32,924 bases of DNA from Elusimicrobiota bacterium. Its GTDB lineage: Bacteria; Elusimicrobiota; Elusimicrobia; Elusimicrobiales; UBA9959. Below, in pieces: positions 1 through 7,416 of the stretch. Within the stretch, counting starts at the first letter, position 1, and the number at the start of each line of letters is the position of its first letter. The stretch is from assembly GCA_022703115.1 (NCBI GenBank), contig JAKLEK010000002.1, positions 1 to 32,924 of the forward strand. Direction: 5' to 3'. Under the pieces are notes generated by a model. That model was not told the origin of the DNA and searched no databases. It saw nothing but the letters and a program-made list of their open reading frames with translations. The position numbers were made by a program, and so were the translations under genes.

Positions 1-723
1 AAGCCGCGAAATGAACACCGTCTTAGCGGCGCGGAAACCGATCTGATTTGCCGACAGACCCACCGTTATCTTTTCCTTCTCCCCTATGGAAGCGGATTTT
101 ATGAATTTCACCAGTTCGTTCATTATCTTCGACGGGACAATGACCTTGAAATCCTTTTTCGTCTTAATGCCGGAAGCGGACGCTACCGCCAGCCGCCGGC
201 CGTCGGTGGCTACCAGGGAGAACTGCTCCTTCTCGTTCTTCCAGAGCAGCCCGTTAAGGAAGTGCCTGTCATCCTCCGTAGAGGCGGAAAAGACTGTCCC
301 GCTTATCATGGAGGAAAGAAGCCCCGCGGGTATATCGAAAGAATTGGTCTCATCCAGGTCCGGAATTACCGGGTAATCGCTTTTCGGGGCTCCGCTGAGC
401 TTGAACTTGGATTTACCGCTGTTCACGGCCACCCTGTTGGAATCGTCCGCGGATATGACCACCTCGGCGTCCTCTCCGAGGTTCTGCACTATCTCCATGA
501 ACTTGCGCATGGGGACCGTTATGCTGCCTTCAGTCCTTATATCCACGTTTATATGGTGTTTTACCGCCATTTCAAGATCGGTGAACACTACTTTTAATCC
601 TTTATTCTCCGTTTCCATCAGGAAGTTCTGAAGGATCGGAATGGTGCCGCTTTTTGCGGAGACGCCGGATTGAAGGGTTTGAATTCCCTTGATGAGGTTC
701 TCGCGATTACTGGTTATTTTCAT
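1..723 (-). CDS. dnaN: DNA polymerase III beta subunit (sliding clamp), 3'-truncated by window edge
   Basis: Encodes the processivity clamp that encircles DNA and tethers the replicative polymerase. The frame is open through the left edge, so only the first 241 codons are present. Translating the minus strand gives MKITSNRENLIKGIQTLQSG at the N-terminus, the usual start of DnaN domain I. Other clamp-like segments follow: an ILQNFLMET region, VFTDLEMAV, a KFMEI helix, and LVATDGRRLAVA in domain II. The ATG at 723 is preferred over the in-frame ATG at 735, because GGAG lies six bases before the former and nothing like a ribosome site precedes the latter. It follows dnaA on the same strand after a 117-bp gap holding DnaA-box-like sites, the classic dnaA-dnaN arrangement. 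The family assignment is secure; only the truncation limits what can be said. Confidence 0.95.
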   Translation of the reverse strand, partial: MKITSNRENLIKGIQTLQSGVSAKSGTIPILQNFLMETENKGLKVVFTDLEMAVKHHINVDIRTEGSITVPMRKFMEIVQNLGEDAEVVISADDSNRVAVNSGKSKFKLSGAPKSDYPVIPDLDETNSFDIPAGLLSSMISGTVFSASTEDDRHFLNGLLWKNEKEQFSLVATDGRRLAVASASGIKTKKDFKVIVPSKIMNELVKFIKSASIGEKEKITVGLSANQIGFRAAKTVFISRL

Positions 724-748
724 CTTGGTCTCCATCTATAAGAGGGGT

Positions 749-797
749 TGTGTATAACGTTGATAATGTTCACTGCGGACGGTAAAAGTTATCAACA
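749..797. promoter_or_regulatory. Cluster of DnaA-box-like sites between dnaA and dnaN
   Basis: The 117-bp gap between dnaA and dnaN contains TGTGTATAA at 749-757, whose complement TTATACACA fits the TTATNCACA box. CGTTGATAA at 758-766 abuts it, and TTATCAACA lies at 789-797. The last two differ from the consensus by one or two bases. The gap is A/T-richer than the surrounding genes. Such clusters flank dnaA at many bacterial origins, so this may be part of oriC or a dnaN control site. The sites are seen directly; the function is inferred. Confidence 0.5.
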
Positions 798-840
798 TTC
801 CCTCAAAAACAATCAAGACGTTCCACAAAAAAAGACCTTT

Positions 841-2223
841 TTACTGCTTTTCAGAGTTACTGACAGTCTTTATCTTGTTTATCAACTGGTTTATCAACTC
901 GTTAAAATAGGGGTCGGTCTGCACCATCTGCTTTATTTTGTCGCGCGCGAACATCACGGTCGTATGGTCCCTGTTGAAGGAGTCCCCTATCTCCGGGAGG
1001 GACATCTCGGTCAGGTCGCAGGCCAGGAACATGGCGATCTGCCTGGGGAACGCGATGGCCTCGGTCTTACGGGGAGATTTGAAATCCTTCTTGTCCATGT
1101 TGTACTTTTCGGCCACGACCGTCTTGATGGCCTCCACGCTTATCCTGGATTCGTCCTGGTCGCCGGGGGTCATGTGGTCCTTGATCACGTCCCTGACTAT
1201 GTCTATCGTCGGCTGCAGGTGCATGTTGGAACAGTAGTTCCCCACGGTTATAAGACAGCCTTCCAGTTCGCGGATATTCTTCTTGACGTTCTCCGCTATG
1301 AAAGTTATGACGTCTTCCGGTATAGCGAACTTGTATATCTCTTTTTTCTGCCGCAGTATGGCTATCCGGGTCTCGAAGTCCGGCATTTTGATGTCGACCG
1401 CCAGGCCCGACAGGAAACGGGAGACCAGGCGCTGGCTCAGGGCCAGTTCCTTCGGCGGCCTGTCGGAGGTCACCACGATCTGTTTTTTGGACTCGAAGAG
1501 GGAATTGAAGGTGTAAAAGAATTCTTCCTCGCTTTTATCCTTGCCTATAAGGAACTGTATGTCGTCCAGCAGGATGCAGTCCAGTTTCCGGTATTTATTC
1601 CGGAACGCTTCGGGGGTCTTGTTCTGGAGGTTCTCTATATACTCGTTCACGAAATTTTCGCTGGCGGTGTATATTATCCTCGCTCCCGGGTTAGACTTCA
1701 GCATGCCGTTCGCTATAGCGTGCAGGAGATGTGTCTTGCCGAGACCTGGAGCGCTGTATATGAAAAAGGGATTGGATTTGCCCGGGTTCTTCGTGAGAGC
1801 CACGGCGGAGGCGTAGGCGAAACGGTTGGAAGCCCCCTCTATGAAGGTCTCGAAAGTGTAGTGCGGGTTGAAAGCGAAGGACGTATCCGGCACGGTCCCC
1901 TGCACGCGAGGGGAAGCTTCCACAGCGGCGGGCGCCGGCGGCGGCGCCGGTTTGGGCTCGCTGGAAGCGAGAGAAAGCGAATAGTTTATGGAAAAATTCC
2001 TGCCGGTGGCGGCCAGGGCCGTCTTGATCAAGCCGCTCTCATAGCGCTCTTTGACGGTCTTATATATCATGGAATCCGGCACTTCCAGCTTCAATGTGTC
2101 GGCTTCAATGACCAGGGGTTTGATCGGGCTCAGCCACAGGTCCACGGAGTCCGGCCCGATCTCGGCCTCCATTCTCTTCAGGATGTCCTGCCAGAATTCT
2201 TTCAGGTCTTTGGTGTTATCCAC
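841..2223 (-). CDS. dnaA: Chromosomal replication initiator protein DnaA
   Basis: DnaA binds DnaA boxes and melts the origin in an ATP-dependent way to load the replicative helicase. The protein has 460 residues, normal for the family. An N-terminal domain I (about 1-90, starting DNTKDLKEFWQDIL) is followed by a Pro/Ala-rich linker (PKPAPPPAPAAVE) and the AAA+ core. The core shows Walker A (APGLGKTHLLHA), Walker B (CILLDDIQFL) and a sensor region (VVTSDRPPKEL). The C-terminal DNA-binding domain carries the DnaA signature NRDHTTVMFARDKI. The start codon is GTG, and it lies inside a DnaA box (see the site at 2216-2235), pointing to autoregulation. Its promoter appears to lie about 170 bp upstream. 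The neighbour dnaN is downstream on the same strand. No unusual residues were noticed. Confidence 0.98.
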   Translation of the reverse strand: MDNTKDLKEFWQDILKRMEAEIGPDSVDLWLSPIKPLVIEADTLKLEVPDSMIYKTVKERYESGLIKTALAATGRNFSINYSLSLASSEPKPAPPPAPAAVEASPRVQGTVPDTSFAFNPHYTFETFIEGASNRFAYASAVALTKNPGKSNPFFIYSAPGLGKTHLLHAIANGMLKSNPGARIIYTASENFVNEYIENLQNKTPEAFRNKYRKLDCILLDDIQFLIGKDKSEEEFFYTFNSLFESKKQIVVTSDRPPKELALSQRLVSRFLSGLAVDIKMPDFETRIAILRQKKEIYKFAIPEDVITFIAENVKKNIRELEGCLITVGNYCSNMHLQPTIDIVRDVIKDHMTPGDQDESRISVEAIKTVVAEKYNMDKKDFKSPRKTEAIAFPRQIAMFLACDLTEMSLPEIGDSFNRDHTTVMFARDKIKQMVQTDPYFNELINQLINKIKTVSNSEKQ

Positions 2224-2235
2224 AACCTATCCACA
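2216..2235. promoter_or_regulatory. Two tandem DnaA boxes overlapping the dnaA start codon
   Basis: TTATCCACA at 2216-2224 is the textbook DnaA box, and CTATCCACA at 2227-2235 differs from it by one base. The first covers the GTG start codon of dnaA (2221-2223), so bound DnaA would sit on the translation start region of its own gene. Both boxes have the same orientation and are 11 bp apart, about one helical turn. The sequence is seen directly; the autoregulatory role is inferred from what is known of dnaA genes. Confidence 0.65.
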
Positions 2236-2254
2236 ACTGTTAGTAGAATGTTTC

Positions 2255-2345
2255 AACCGCTGAAAAATGATTAAAAAACAAGGCTTTTTCTGGTTAGCAA
2301 CTCTATAATTTTTTTTCCTGAGCGCAGGTTGTCCGATGTCAATAT
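2255..2345. other. AT-rich stretch upstream of dnaA (candidate DNA unwinding element)
   Basis: In a GC-rich window this stretch contains unusually long A/T runs: a T/A-rich segment near 2265-2290 and a run of eight T at about 2311-2318. It lies between the dnaA promoter and the DnaA boxes at the dnaA start. Origins need an easily melted element beside DnaA boxes, and this is the best candidate here. No phased trios or 13-mers were verified, so this is suggestive only. Confidence 0.35.
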
Positions 2346-2390
2346 GTAAAAATTGTTTCGCCCCATTCGGCCGTCGTAAGGCACCCGATA

Positions 2391-2419
2391 ATAGTAGTCT
2401 TTTTAGACGTAAAAGTCAA
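2391..2419 (-). promoter_or_regulatory. Sigma-70-type promoter for dnaA
   Basis: On the minus strand a -35 element TTGACT (2419-2414) is followed after exactly 17 bp by a -10 element TACTAT (2396-2391), close to the housekeeping consensus. It points at dnaA and predicts a leader of roughly 160 nt that contains the AT-rich stretch and the second DnaA box. Confidence 0.6.
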
Positions 2420-2509
2420 CAGCGGCGGAAGGGCCCGCGGGGGCCGGCCGGAACCTGTTCCAATAAGGGGATAATACCGTAATATAAAGGACAGGCCGCG
2501 AGGGGCCCT

Positions 2510-3955
2510 TCAGGCGCCGACGCCTATTCTGGTCTTCCTAAACCTGGCGGGGCTACCGCCATGGCACATCATGGCAGTCTGCGGCGGTTCTCCCTTTCCG
2601 CAATTAGCCACGCCCCAGAGACTCCAGGAATTCTCGTCCGCTATCGCGTCGCAGGAGTTCCAGAATGCCGGGGTTATACCCTGGTAGGTCGGGTTCTTTA
2701 TCATGGCGCCCTTTTTCCCGTTCTTTATCAGCCAGCCGATCTCGCAGCCGAACTGGAAATTCAGGCGTTTCTGGTCAATGCTCCAGGATTTGTTGTTTTC
2801 CATTATCACGCCGTCTTTGGTATCCGAGATGAGGGCGTCCTCCGGGACGTCGCCCGGCATCAGGCTCAGGTTGCAGATCCTGGTGATGGGGATATTGGCG
2901 TATCCGTCGGCGCGGCAGGAACCCCAGCTGCGGTCCCGGCCGATCCGCCCCGCGAATTCCCTGTTGGTCATGTAGCCGCTGAGGATGCCGTCCTTTACGA
3001 TGTGCCAGCGCTGGGCTTTGACGGCGTCGTCGTCATATCCGGCCGTGGCCAGGCCGCCCGGCAGGGTGGCGTCGGCAACCAGGTTCACGATAGGCGAGCC
3101 GTAGCGGAATTTTCCGAGTTTTTCTATGGTGGCGAAGCTGGAACCGGCGAACGATTCCTCGTAGCCCAGGACCCTGTCCAGTTCGGAGGCGTGGCCGACG
3201 GACTCGTGTATCTGCAGCGCCAGCTGGTTGCCGTAGATTATGAGGTCCTTCTTCCCTTCCGGGCAGCGGGGAGCGGTCAGAAGGGCCAGGGCCTCCTCGC
3301 GCACGCGTTCCGCGTTGCCGGCAAGGTCGAGGCTCTCTATGAGCTCGTATCCCATGGACAGGATCTGGCCGCCGTGCGGTGAAGGATAGGAGCGGGATTG
3401 CGCTTCCCCCTTGTCTATAGCGTTGGCCTCGAAGCCGGCCCCGCTGGAAAGCAGCACCTGTTCTATCTCGGAACCTTCGGTGGTCATGTGCCACTGATGT
3501 TCTCTTATGAAATTCATGCCGGACACGGCGGAGCGTATCCTTCGGTCCTTTCTGAGAACGCGGTCTATGGCGAAAAGCAGGGTCAGCTTTTTTTCAACCG
3601 GGACGGAGAAAGGGTCCTTGATGAACGGGGTCTGCCAGAAATCGCGGTAAGCGGGTTCGGCAGCCAGGCGCACGGGACGTCCTTTGAGCGAGGCGCTCGC
3701 TTTGGCTATGCTTATGGCCAGACGCGAGACGCGCGCGACTTCGCCCGCCGTCATGACGTCGCTGGAGGCGAAGCCCCAGGCGCCTTTGTATAGCACCCTT
3801 ACTCCGAAGCCCAGGGTCACGGAATCGTTGATGGCTCCGATCTCCCCGTTCCTGACGCTGAGGGTCTGACGCCGGGTCTCCACGACGCGTATGTCCGCGA
3901 AGTCCGCGCCGCTCCTGTCCGCTATTTCGACCGCCTTTCCGGCGAAAGGGAACAT
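2510..3955 (-). CDS. tldD: Metalloprotease TldD
   Basis: TldD is the zinc-protease subunit of the TldD/TldE heterodimer. In enterobacteria this heterodimer removes leader peptides from microcin-type RiPP precursors and degrades unfolded substrates such as CcdA. The protein has 481 residues, the same as E. coli TldD. The metal site H250-E251-x3-H255 is visible in LALQIHESVGHASELD, with the following GYEESFAGSSF and DATLPGGLATAGYDDD stretches typical of the family. The frame is open much further upstream, but the ATG at 3955 was chosen. A strong AGGAG lies five bases before it, the family N-terminus (A-x-EIADRSGADFADIRVVE) begins there, and the extension would run into tldE. It is 17 bp downstream of tldE and is surely co-transcribed with it. 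The true substrate in this organism is unknown; no RiPP precursor was recognised nearby. Confidence 0.95.
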   Translation of the reverse strand: MFPFAGKAVEIADRSGADFADIRVVETRRQTLSVRNGEIGAINDSVTLGFGVRVLYKGAWGFASSDVMTAGEVARVSRLAISIAKASASLKGRPVRLAAEPAYRDFWQTPFIKDPFSVPVEKKLTLLFAIDRVLRKDRRIRSAVSGMNFIREHQWHMTTEGSEIEQVLLSSGAGFEANAIDKGEAQSRSYPSPHGGQILSMGYELIESLDLAGNAERVREEALALLTAPRCPEGKKDLIIYGNQLALQIHESVGHASELDRVLGYEESFAGSSFATIEKLGKFRYGSPIVNLVADATLPGGLATAGYDDDAVKAQRWHIVKDGILSGYMTNREFAGRIGRDRSWGSCRADGYANIPITRICNLSLMPGDVPEDALISDTKDGVIMENNKSWSIDQKRLNFQFGCEIGWLIKNGKKGAMIKNPTYQGITPAFWNSCDAIADENSWSLWGVANCGKGEPPQTAMMCHGGSPARFRKTRIGVGA

Positions 3956-3972
3956 ATCCGCTCCTGAACGGC

Positions 3973-5301
3973 CTAGAACATGGTGGCCGACGAGAAATTG
4001 AAATCTTTTATCTTGAGCGCCGGCGCCGAGACCGTGCCCCACAAGAGGAAAGATTCCAGCCGGTCGCCCACGGCCTCCACCCGATTGAACGCGTCCGCCA
4101 CGCTTTCGGTGAATCTCAAGTTCTTCACCGGATACGATATCCGCCCGTTCTCTATCATGAAAGTGCCGTTCCTCGTCATGCCCGTCATTTCCAGCGTTAT
4201 GGGTTTGAGAGGATTGCAATAATGGAAACTGGTAACGAGGATCCCTTTTTTCGTGGACCTTATCATTTCTTTCAGGGACCGGTCACCGGCGGCCATGACC
4301 AAATTGGAAGGGAGCGGTCCGTAGGTGTTCGGCATCGGCAGCGCGTGGCCGGTCGTCCTGACGCCGGCCTCGCGGGCCGTCTGGCGGTCGTGGGCCAGGT
4401 CCCGGGCCACTCCTTTGTCCACCAGCACGAGCCTGCGTTTCGGAACGCCTTCGTAATCGAACGGCATGCCGGCGCTAGGGCCTTCGGCCGCGTCGTCCGT
4501 TATGGTCAGCTTGTCGTTCAGGACTTTTTTGCCCAGGCGGCCGGAGACGAAGCTCTGGCCTTCCTGGTAGAAGCGGGCGCCGAAGCCGTATATGCCGAGG
4601 AAAAGAAGCAGGTTGGCGACCGCGGACGGCTCCAGTATTACCGTATAACGCCCTGGAGGAACGGCGCGCGGGCCGGCCGACCGCAACGCCTTGTCCAGGG
4701 CCGCGCGGTCAACGCGCTCGAAATCCAGGCGTCCGGAGTCGCAGGAGTAGTCTTGCGCCCAGCCGAAGCCGTCCCCGTGTCTGGCCGTTACGGAGTAGGC
4801 GGCGTAGGTCTCGCGGTGGAAGGCGCGCAGTCCCAGGCTGTTGGCGACCGTTACCATCCGCGTCCCGTTCTCAAAGGTCCCGAACCCGACCGCTCCGGCG
4901 CGCCGGCATTTTCCAGCGAAGGAAACCGCCCGCGCGGCCCTGTCCGACGGGGTCAGGTCCGCCGTGCCGGGAAAGAAGACGCTCCTGTTCTCCTTTAGTC
5001 CGGCCGGGCGCGGCAGCGGCAGCAGGCGCGGGTCTTTTTTCTGGGTCTTCAGGATCAGGTCCGCTCCGGAGAAAGCGGTCCGCAGGGAGGCCTCGGAGGG
5101 CTGGTTGAGAGAGAATTTGGCCACGCGGCCATTGTCCAGGACCCGGACGGATATCTCGGTGGCGGTATCCGCAACGTTCTGGGAGATCACGTTATCCGCG
5201 AAACGGGTCAGGGCGGAACATGTCGAAGTTACTATCACCTCGGTCCGGCGCCGGCCGGCCAGGCGGAAGATCCGGTCGCAGATGCGTTCGTGGGAAAGCA
5301 T
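3973..5301 (-). CDS. tldE: TldE/PmbA family protein
   Basis: This is the partner subunit of TldD; the family is related to TldD but lacks the HExxxH metal site, and none is present here. The protein has 442 residues, close to the E. coli TldE length. Family features include an N-terminal region with FADNVISQNVADTATEISVRVLDNGRVAKFSLN, and a C-terminal region with GRTTG-like VRTTGHALPMPNTYGPLPSNLVMAAGD and ISYPVKNLRFTESV. The latter corresponds to the conserved inhibitor/peptide-binding segment. It lies between the DUF2064-like gene (29 bp upstream) and tldD (17 bp downstream), forming a three-gene minus-strand operon. An AAGGA lies ahead of the ATG with somewhat long spacing. Assignment is by overall similarity and by the adjacent TldD. 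Confidence 0.92.
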   Translation of the reverse strand: MLSHERICDRIFRLAGRRRTEVIVTSTCSALTRFADNVISQNVADTATEISVRVLDNGRVAKFSLNQPSEASLRTAFSGADLILKTQKKDPRLLPLPRPAGLKENRSVFFPGTADLTPSDRAARAVSFAGKCRRAGAVGFGTFENGTRMVTVANSLGLRAFHRETYAAYSVTARHGDGFGWAQDYSCDSGRLDFERVDRAALDKALRSAGPRAVPPGRYTVILEPSAVANLLLFLGIYGFGARFYQEGQSFVSGRLGKKVLNDKLTITDDAAEGPSAGMPFDYEGVPKRRLVLVDKGVARDLAHDRQTAREAGVRTTGHALPMPNTYGPLPSNLVMAAGDRSLKEMIRSTKKGILVTSFHYCNPLKPITLEMTGMTRNGTFMIENGRISYPVKNLRFTESVADAFNRVEAVGDRLESFLLWGTVSAPALKIKDFNFSSATMF

Positions 5302-5330
5302 ACGTTCTGGGTCCTTACCCCTCCAGCGCG

Positions 5331-6098
5331 TCAGGGGCGGGGTTCCTGCGTGTCCGGCAGGGACGGCTGGGGCGGCGGAGCGTGCCTGGCGCCGCGTTTT
5401 CCGTGCCTGGCTTCGTCCTGGTGGCGCTTCCGTTCCGGCGAGGGCTCAGGCGCCGTTTCTTTGCGGAAAAGCGTTGGCACGGGGTCCTTGGTCTCCAGCC
5501 AGGCGCGCAGCGTCTCCTCGCTTTCGACCGAAACCGCTTCCGGCAGCATATATACCGACAGTTTGGCTTTCCTGGCCCTGTCGGAAATTTCCTCCGCCGC
5601 ATTCTTCGATTCCAGCGGACAGCCTTCTATCAGTTTCTGGGCGGAAACCGTAAAGCCGGCCAGATAGGCGGAACCGTTCTTGTTCGGTCCGAGCACGACG
5701 GTCTTTTCGGTTATGGCGTCGAAAGCCTGCTGTATCCATTCGGTCCGGATGCCAGGGGAGAGGTGATTAAGGAGAAGGGCTTTCTTGGAACCGGTATTGA
5801 ACGCCAGACGGAAAACGTTCTGTACCTTCTCCTCCTTCGGCCGGCCCTTCGTGTCCAGAAAACCGGGATCGTCCGTATCCAGCCAGGTGAGGTCCGGGTG
5901 ATGCGGGGCTTTGGAATAAGCCAGGATAGGAAGCGCGTTCCCGAAGCCCTTCACCAGTCTATAGACGTTCTGAAGCAGGTCCAGATGAATGTGGACGGCG
6001 CGTTCCGGACCGAACGCCTCCGCAAGTTTGGGATCGACGCGTTCCGGGACCGGCGCTTCCACCATAAGAATGATGCAGTTGTCGCGTGATGCGGGCAT
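5331..6098 (-). CDS. Degenerate DUF2064 / TIGR04282-like nucleotidyl- or glycosyl-transferase fold protein
   Basis: This 255-residue protein has the layout of DUF2064 (CofC-like GT-A fold) proteins. It opens with CIILMVEAPVPERVDPKLAEAFGPERA, matching the family start MAKAPVPGRVKTRLAP-LGPE-A. Later it has the strand VVLGPNKNGSAYLAGF, matching VLGPAxDGGYYLIGL. The residues that usually matter have changed: the Lys and Arg of the first motif are gone (MVE, RVDPKL). The acidic GxDxP motif is LLLNHLSPGI, and the DGGY motif is NGSAY. The last 45 residues or so are a Pro/Arg/His-rich, probably disordered tail. It heads the tldE-tldD operon. It is probably a non-catalytic paralogue or one with altered substrate. 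The family call rests on pattern recognition, not a search. Confidence 0.6.
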   Translation of the reverse strand: MPASRDNCIILMVEAPVPERVDPKLAEAFGPERAVHIHLDLLQNVYRLVKGFGNALPILAYSKAPHHPDLTWLDTDDPGFLDTKGRPKEEKVQNVFRLAFNTGSKKALLLNHLSPGIRTEWIQQAFDAITEKTVVLGPNKNGSAYLAGFTVSAQKLIEGCPLESKNAAEEISDRARKAKLSVYMLPEAVSVESEETLRAWLETKDPVPTLFRKETAPEPSPERKRHQDEARHGKRGARHAPPPQPSLPDTQEPRP

Positions 6099-6119
6099 AT
6101 TTCCGGGGTCCTCGGGGGT

Positions 6120-6149
6120 TTGAGAAGTATCTTTGAAGTATATTATACT
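6120..6149 (+). promoter_or_regulatory. Promoter for the nadD operon; divergent control region
   Basis: TTGAGA (6120-6125) and TATACT (6144-6149) are separated by 18 bp and point at nadD. The predicted transcript starts near 6156, which excludes an upstream ATG at 6133 and supports translation from 6253. On the opposite strand a perfect TATAAT (6147-6142) points at the DUF2064-tldE-tldD operon, though no good -35 goes with it. This 150-bp gap therefore seems to serve both directions. Confidence 0.5.
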
Positions 6150-6252
6150 ACATCCCGCCGCGGGAAAGAGCGTCGCGCCCCGGCGGGCCGGGCGACGGAT
6201 GCCGGTCCGCTCCCCGGCTCGGCGGAAAACCGTTCTTCCGGACCCGGATACA

Positions 6253-7416
6253 ATGAACAGGCAAAAAGCGGTAAAAGTGGTGGTATACGGCGGGATGTTC
6301 GACCCGCCGCATGAAGGGCATTTCTCGCTGATCAGGGCCGCCCTGCGGGATATCGGACCGGATATCCTCTATGTGGTGCCGGGCTTCGGCTCCCCTTTCA
6401 AAGAGCCGCCCGGGGCGGATTTCGCGGCCCGCGCCGCGATGGTCCGGAGCGGACTCAGGTCGCACGGGCTCGGCGGCGACGTCCGGATAAAGGTGCATCC
6501 GTACGAAGCGAGGCGCGGCAGGGTCACTTATACTTGGCGCACGATAGCCTTTTTCAGGAGACTGCATCCGGACGCTTCGCTATATTTCCTGATGGGTTCC
6601 GACTGTCTGGAGACGTTCCGGCGCTGGAAGAATTACCGCAGGATCCTGTCCTCGGCCCGGCTTCTGGTGGGGGTTCGCGCCGGTTTCTCTTTACGCGGCC
6701 CGGTAAGCCTTCCTTACAAGAGGCTCCGCGGCCGGTTCCCAGCCGTATCCTCCACGGCGCTGAAGGCCGGACTTTTTTCCGGCTCGCGGGTTCCGGGCCT
6801 GCCGGGTGACACGGCGAAGTATATCGCCGTCCGGGGGCTGTATCTGGGCGGCTTGAGGGCCCGCCTTAAGCGGAGCATGCCGCCGGCCCGGTTCAGGCAT
6901 ACTTTGGGGGTGGCCAGGCTGGCCCTGGCCCTTGCGCAAAGGTACGGGGCGGACCCGCGCAGGACGGCTCTCGCCGCGCTGCTCCATGACGTCGCGCGGG
7001 GACTGTCCAAAGAGGCCATGCTGGCGCGCGCCGCCGTCTGCCGCCCGGGCATGCCGGCCATGCGGGCGGCGACCCGGAACGCGCCGGTAGTTCTGCATGC
7101 ATACGCCGGCGCCGTCATAGCCGAGAAAAAATACGGGGTGAAGGACCCGGAGGTGCTGAGGGCCATAAGAGTCCACGCCTTCGGCCGGGCCTCCTCCGGC
7201 CTGCTGGACAAGATCATTTTCACCGCCGATCTCGCCGAAGCCGGAAGGAACTTCCCGGAAGCGCGCGCGATAAGGGAGCTGGCTTTCAAGGACCTGGACG
7301 CGGCGTACGCGGCGGCGCAGCGCGTTAAGCTCGCCCATGTCATAGGGCTCGGCGGCTGGGTTCATCCGGAAAGCGTGAAAGCATGGAACAGTCATCTAGA
7401 AAAAATCAGATCCTGA
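6253..7416 (+). CDS. nadD: Fusion of nicotinate-nucleotide adenylyltransferase (NadD) with a YqeK-type HD hydrolase
   Basis: The N-terminal part (about 1-190) is NadD, which adenylates nicotinate mononucleotide to NaAD in NAD synthesis. It shows the nucleotidyltransferase motif GGMFDPPHEGH (residues 13-23), YFLMGSDCLETFRRWKNY, and an SSTALKAG motif in place of the usual SSTxIR. The C-terminal part (about 205-387) is an HD-domain protein like YqeK, a family shown to hydrolyse Ap4A. Its H216 lies in RFRHTLGVARLA, H245-D246 in LLHDVA, and a later HAYAG histidine completes the set. In most bacteria nadD and yqeK are separate neighbours; here they form one frame of 387 residues. The ATG at 6253 is chosen because the NadD fold begins directly after it and the promoter lies downstream of the alternative ATG (6133). 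The gene overlaps the next by 34 bp. Confidence 0.88.
   Translation: MNRQKAVKVVVYGGMFDPPHEGHFSLIRAALRDIGPDILYVVPGFGSPFKEPPGADFAARAAMVRSGLRSHGLGGDVRIKVHPYEARRGRVTYTWRTIAFFRRLHPDASLYFLMGSDCLETFRRWKNYRRILSSARLLVGVRAGFSLRGPVSLPYKRLRGRFPAVSSTALKAGLFSGSRVPGLPGDTAKYIAVRGLYLGGLRARLKRSMPPARFRHTLGVARLALALAQRYGADPRRTALAALLHDVARGLSKEAMLARAAVCRPGMPAMRAATRNAPVVLHAYAGAVIAEKKYGVKDPEVLRAIRVHAFGRASSGLLDKIIFTADLAEAGRNFPEARAIRELAFKDLDAAYAAAQRVKLAHVIGLGGWVHPESVKAWNSHLEKIRS

Noticed and set aside
748..2274. A 508-codon open frame on the plus strand opposite dnaA
   Set aside because: It is the complement of a certain dnaA gene; its composition (His/Val/Gly-rich) matches no family and it arises from GC-rich codon bias.
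3956..4219. N-terminal extension of tldD by 88 codons
   Set aside because: It overlaps tldE antisense-free but in another frame, has no family similarity, and a strong AGGAG precedes the internal ATG at 3955 where TldD proteins begin.
6133..6252. Upstream ATG for the NadD fusion
   Set aside because: The promoter -10 (6144-6149) lies after this ATG, and the added 40 residues are Arg/Pro/Gly noise.
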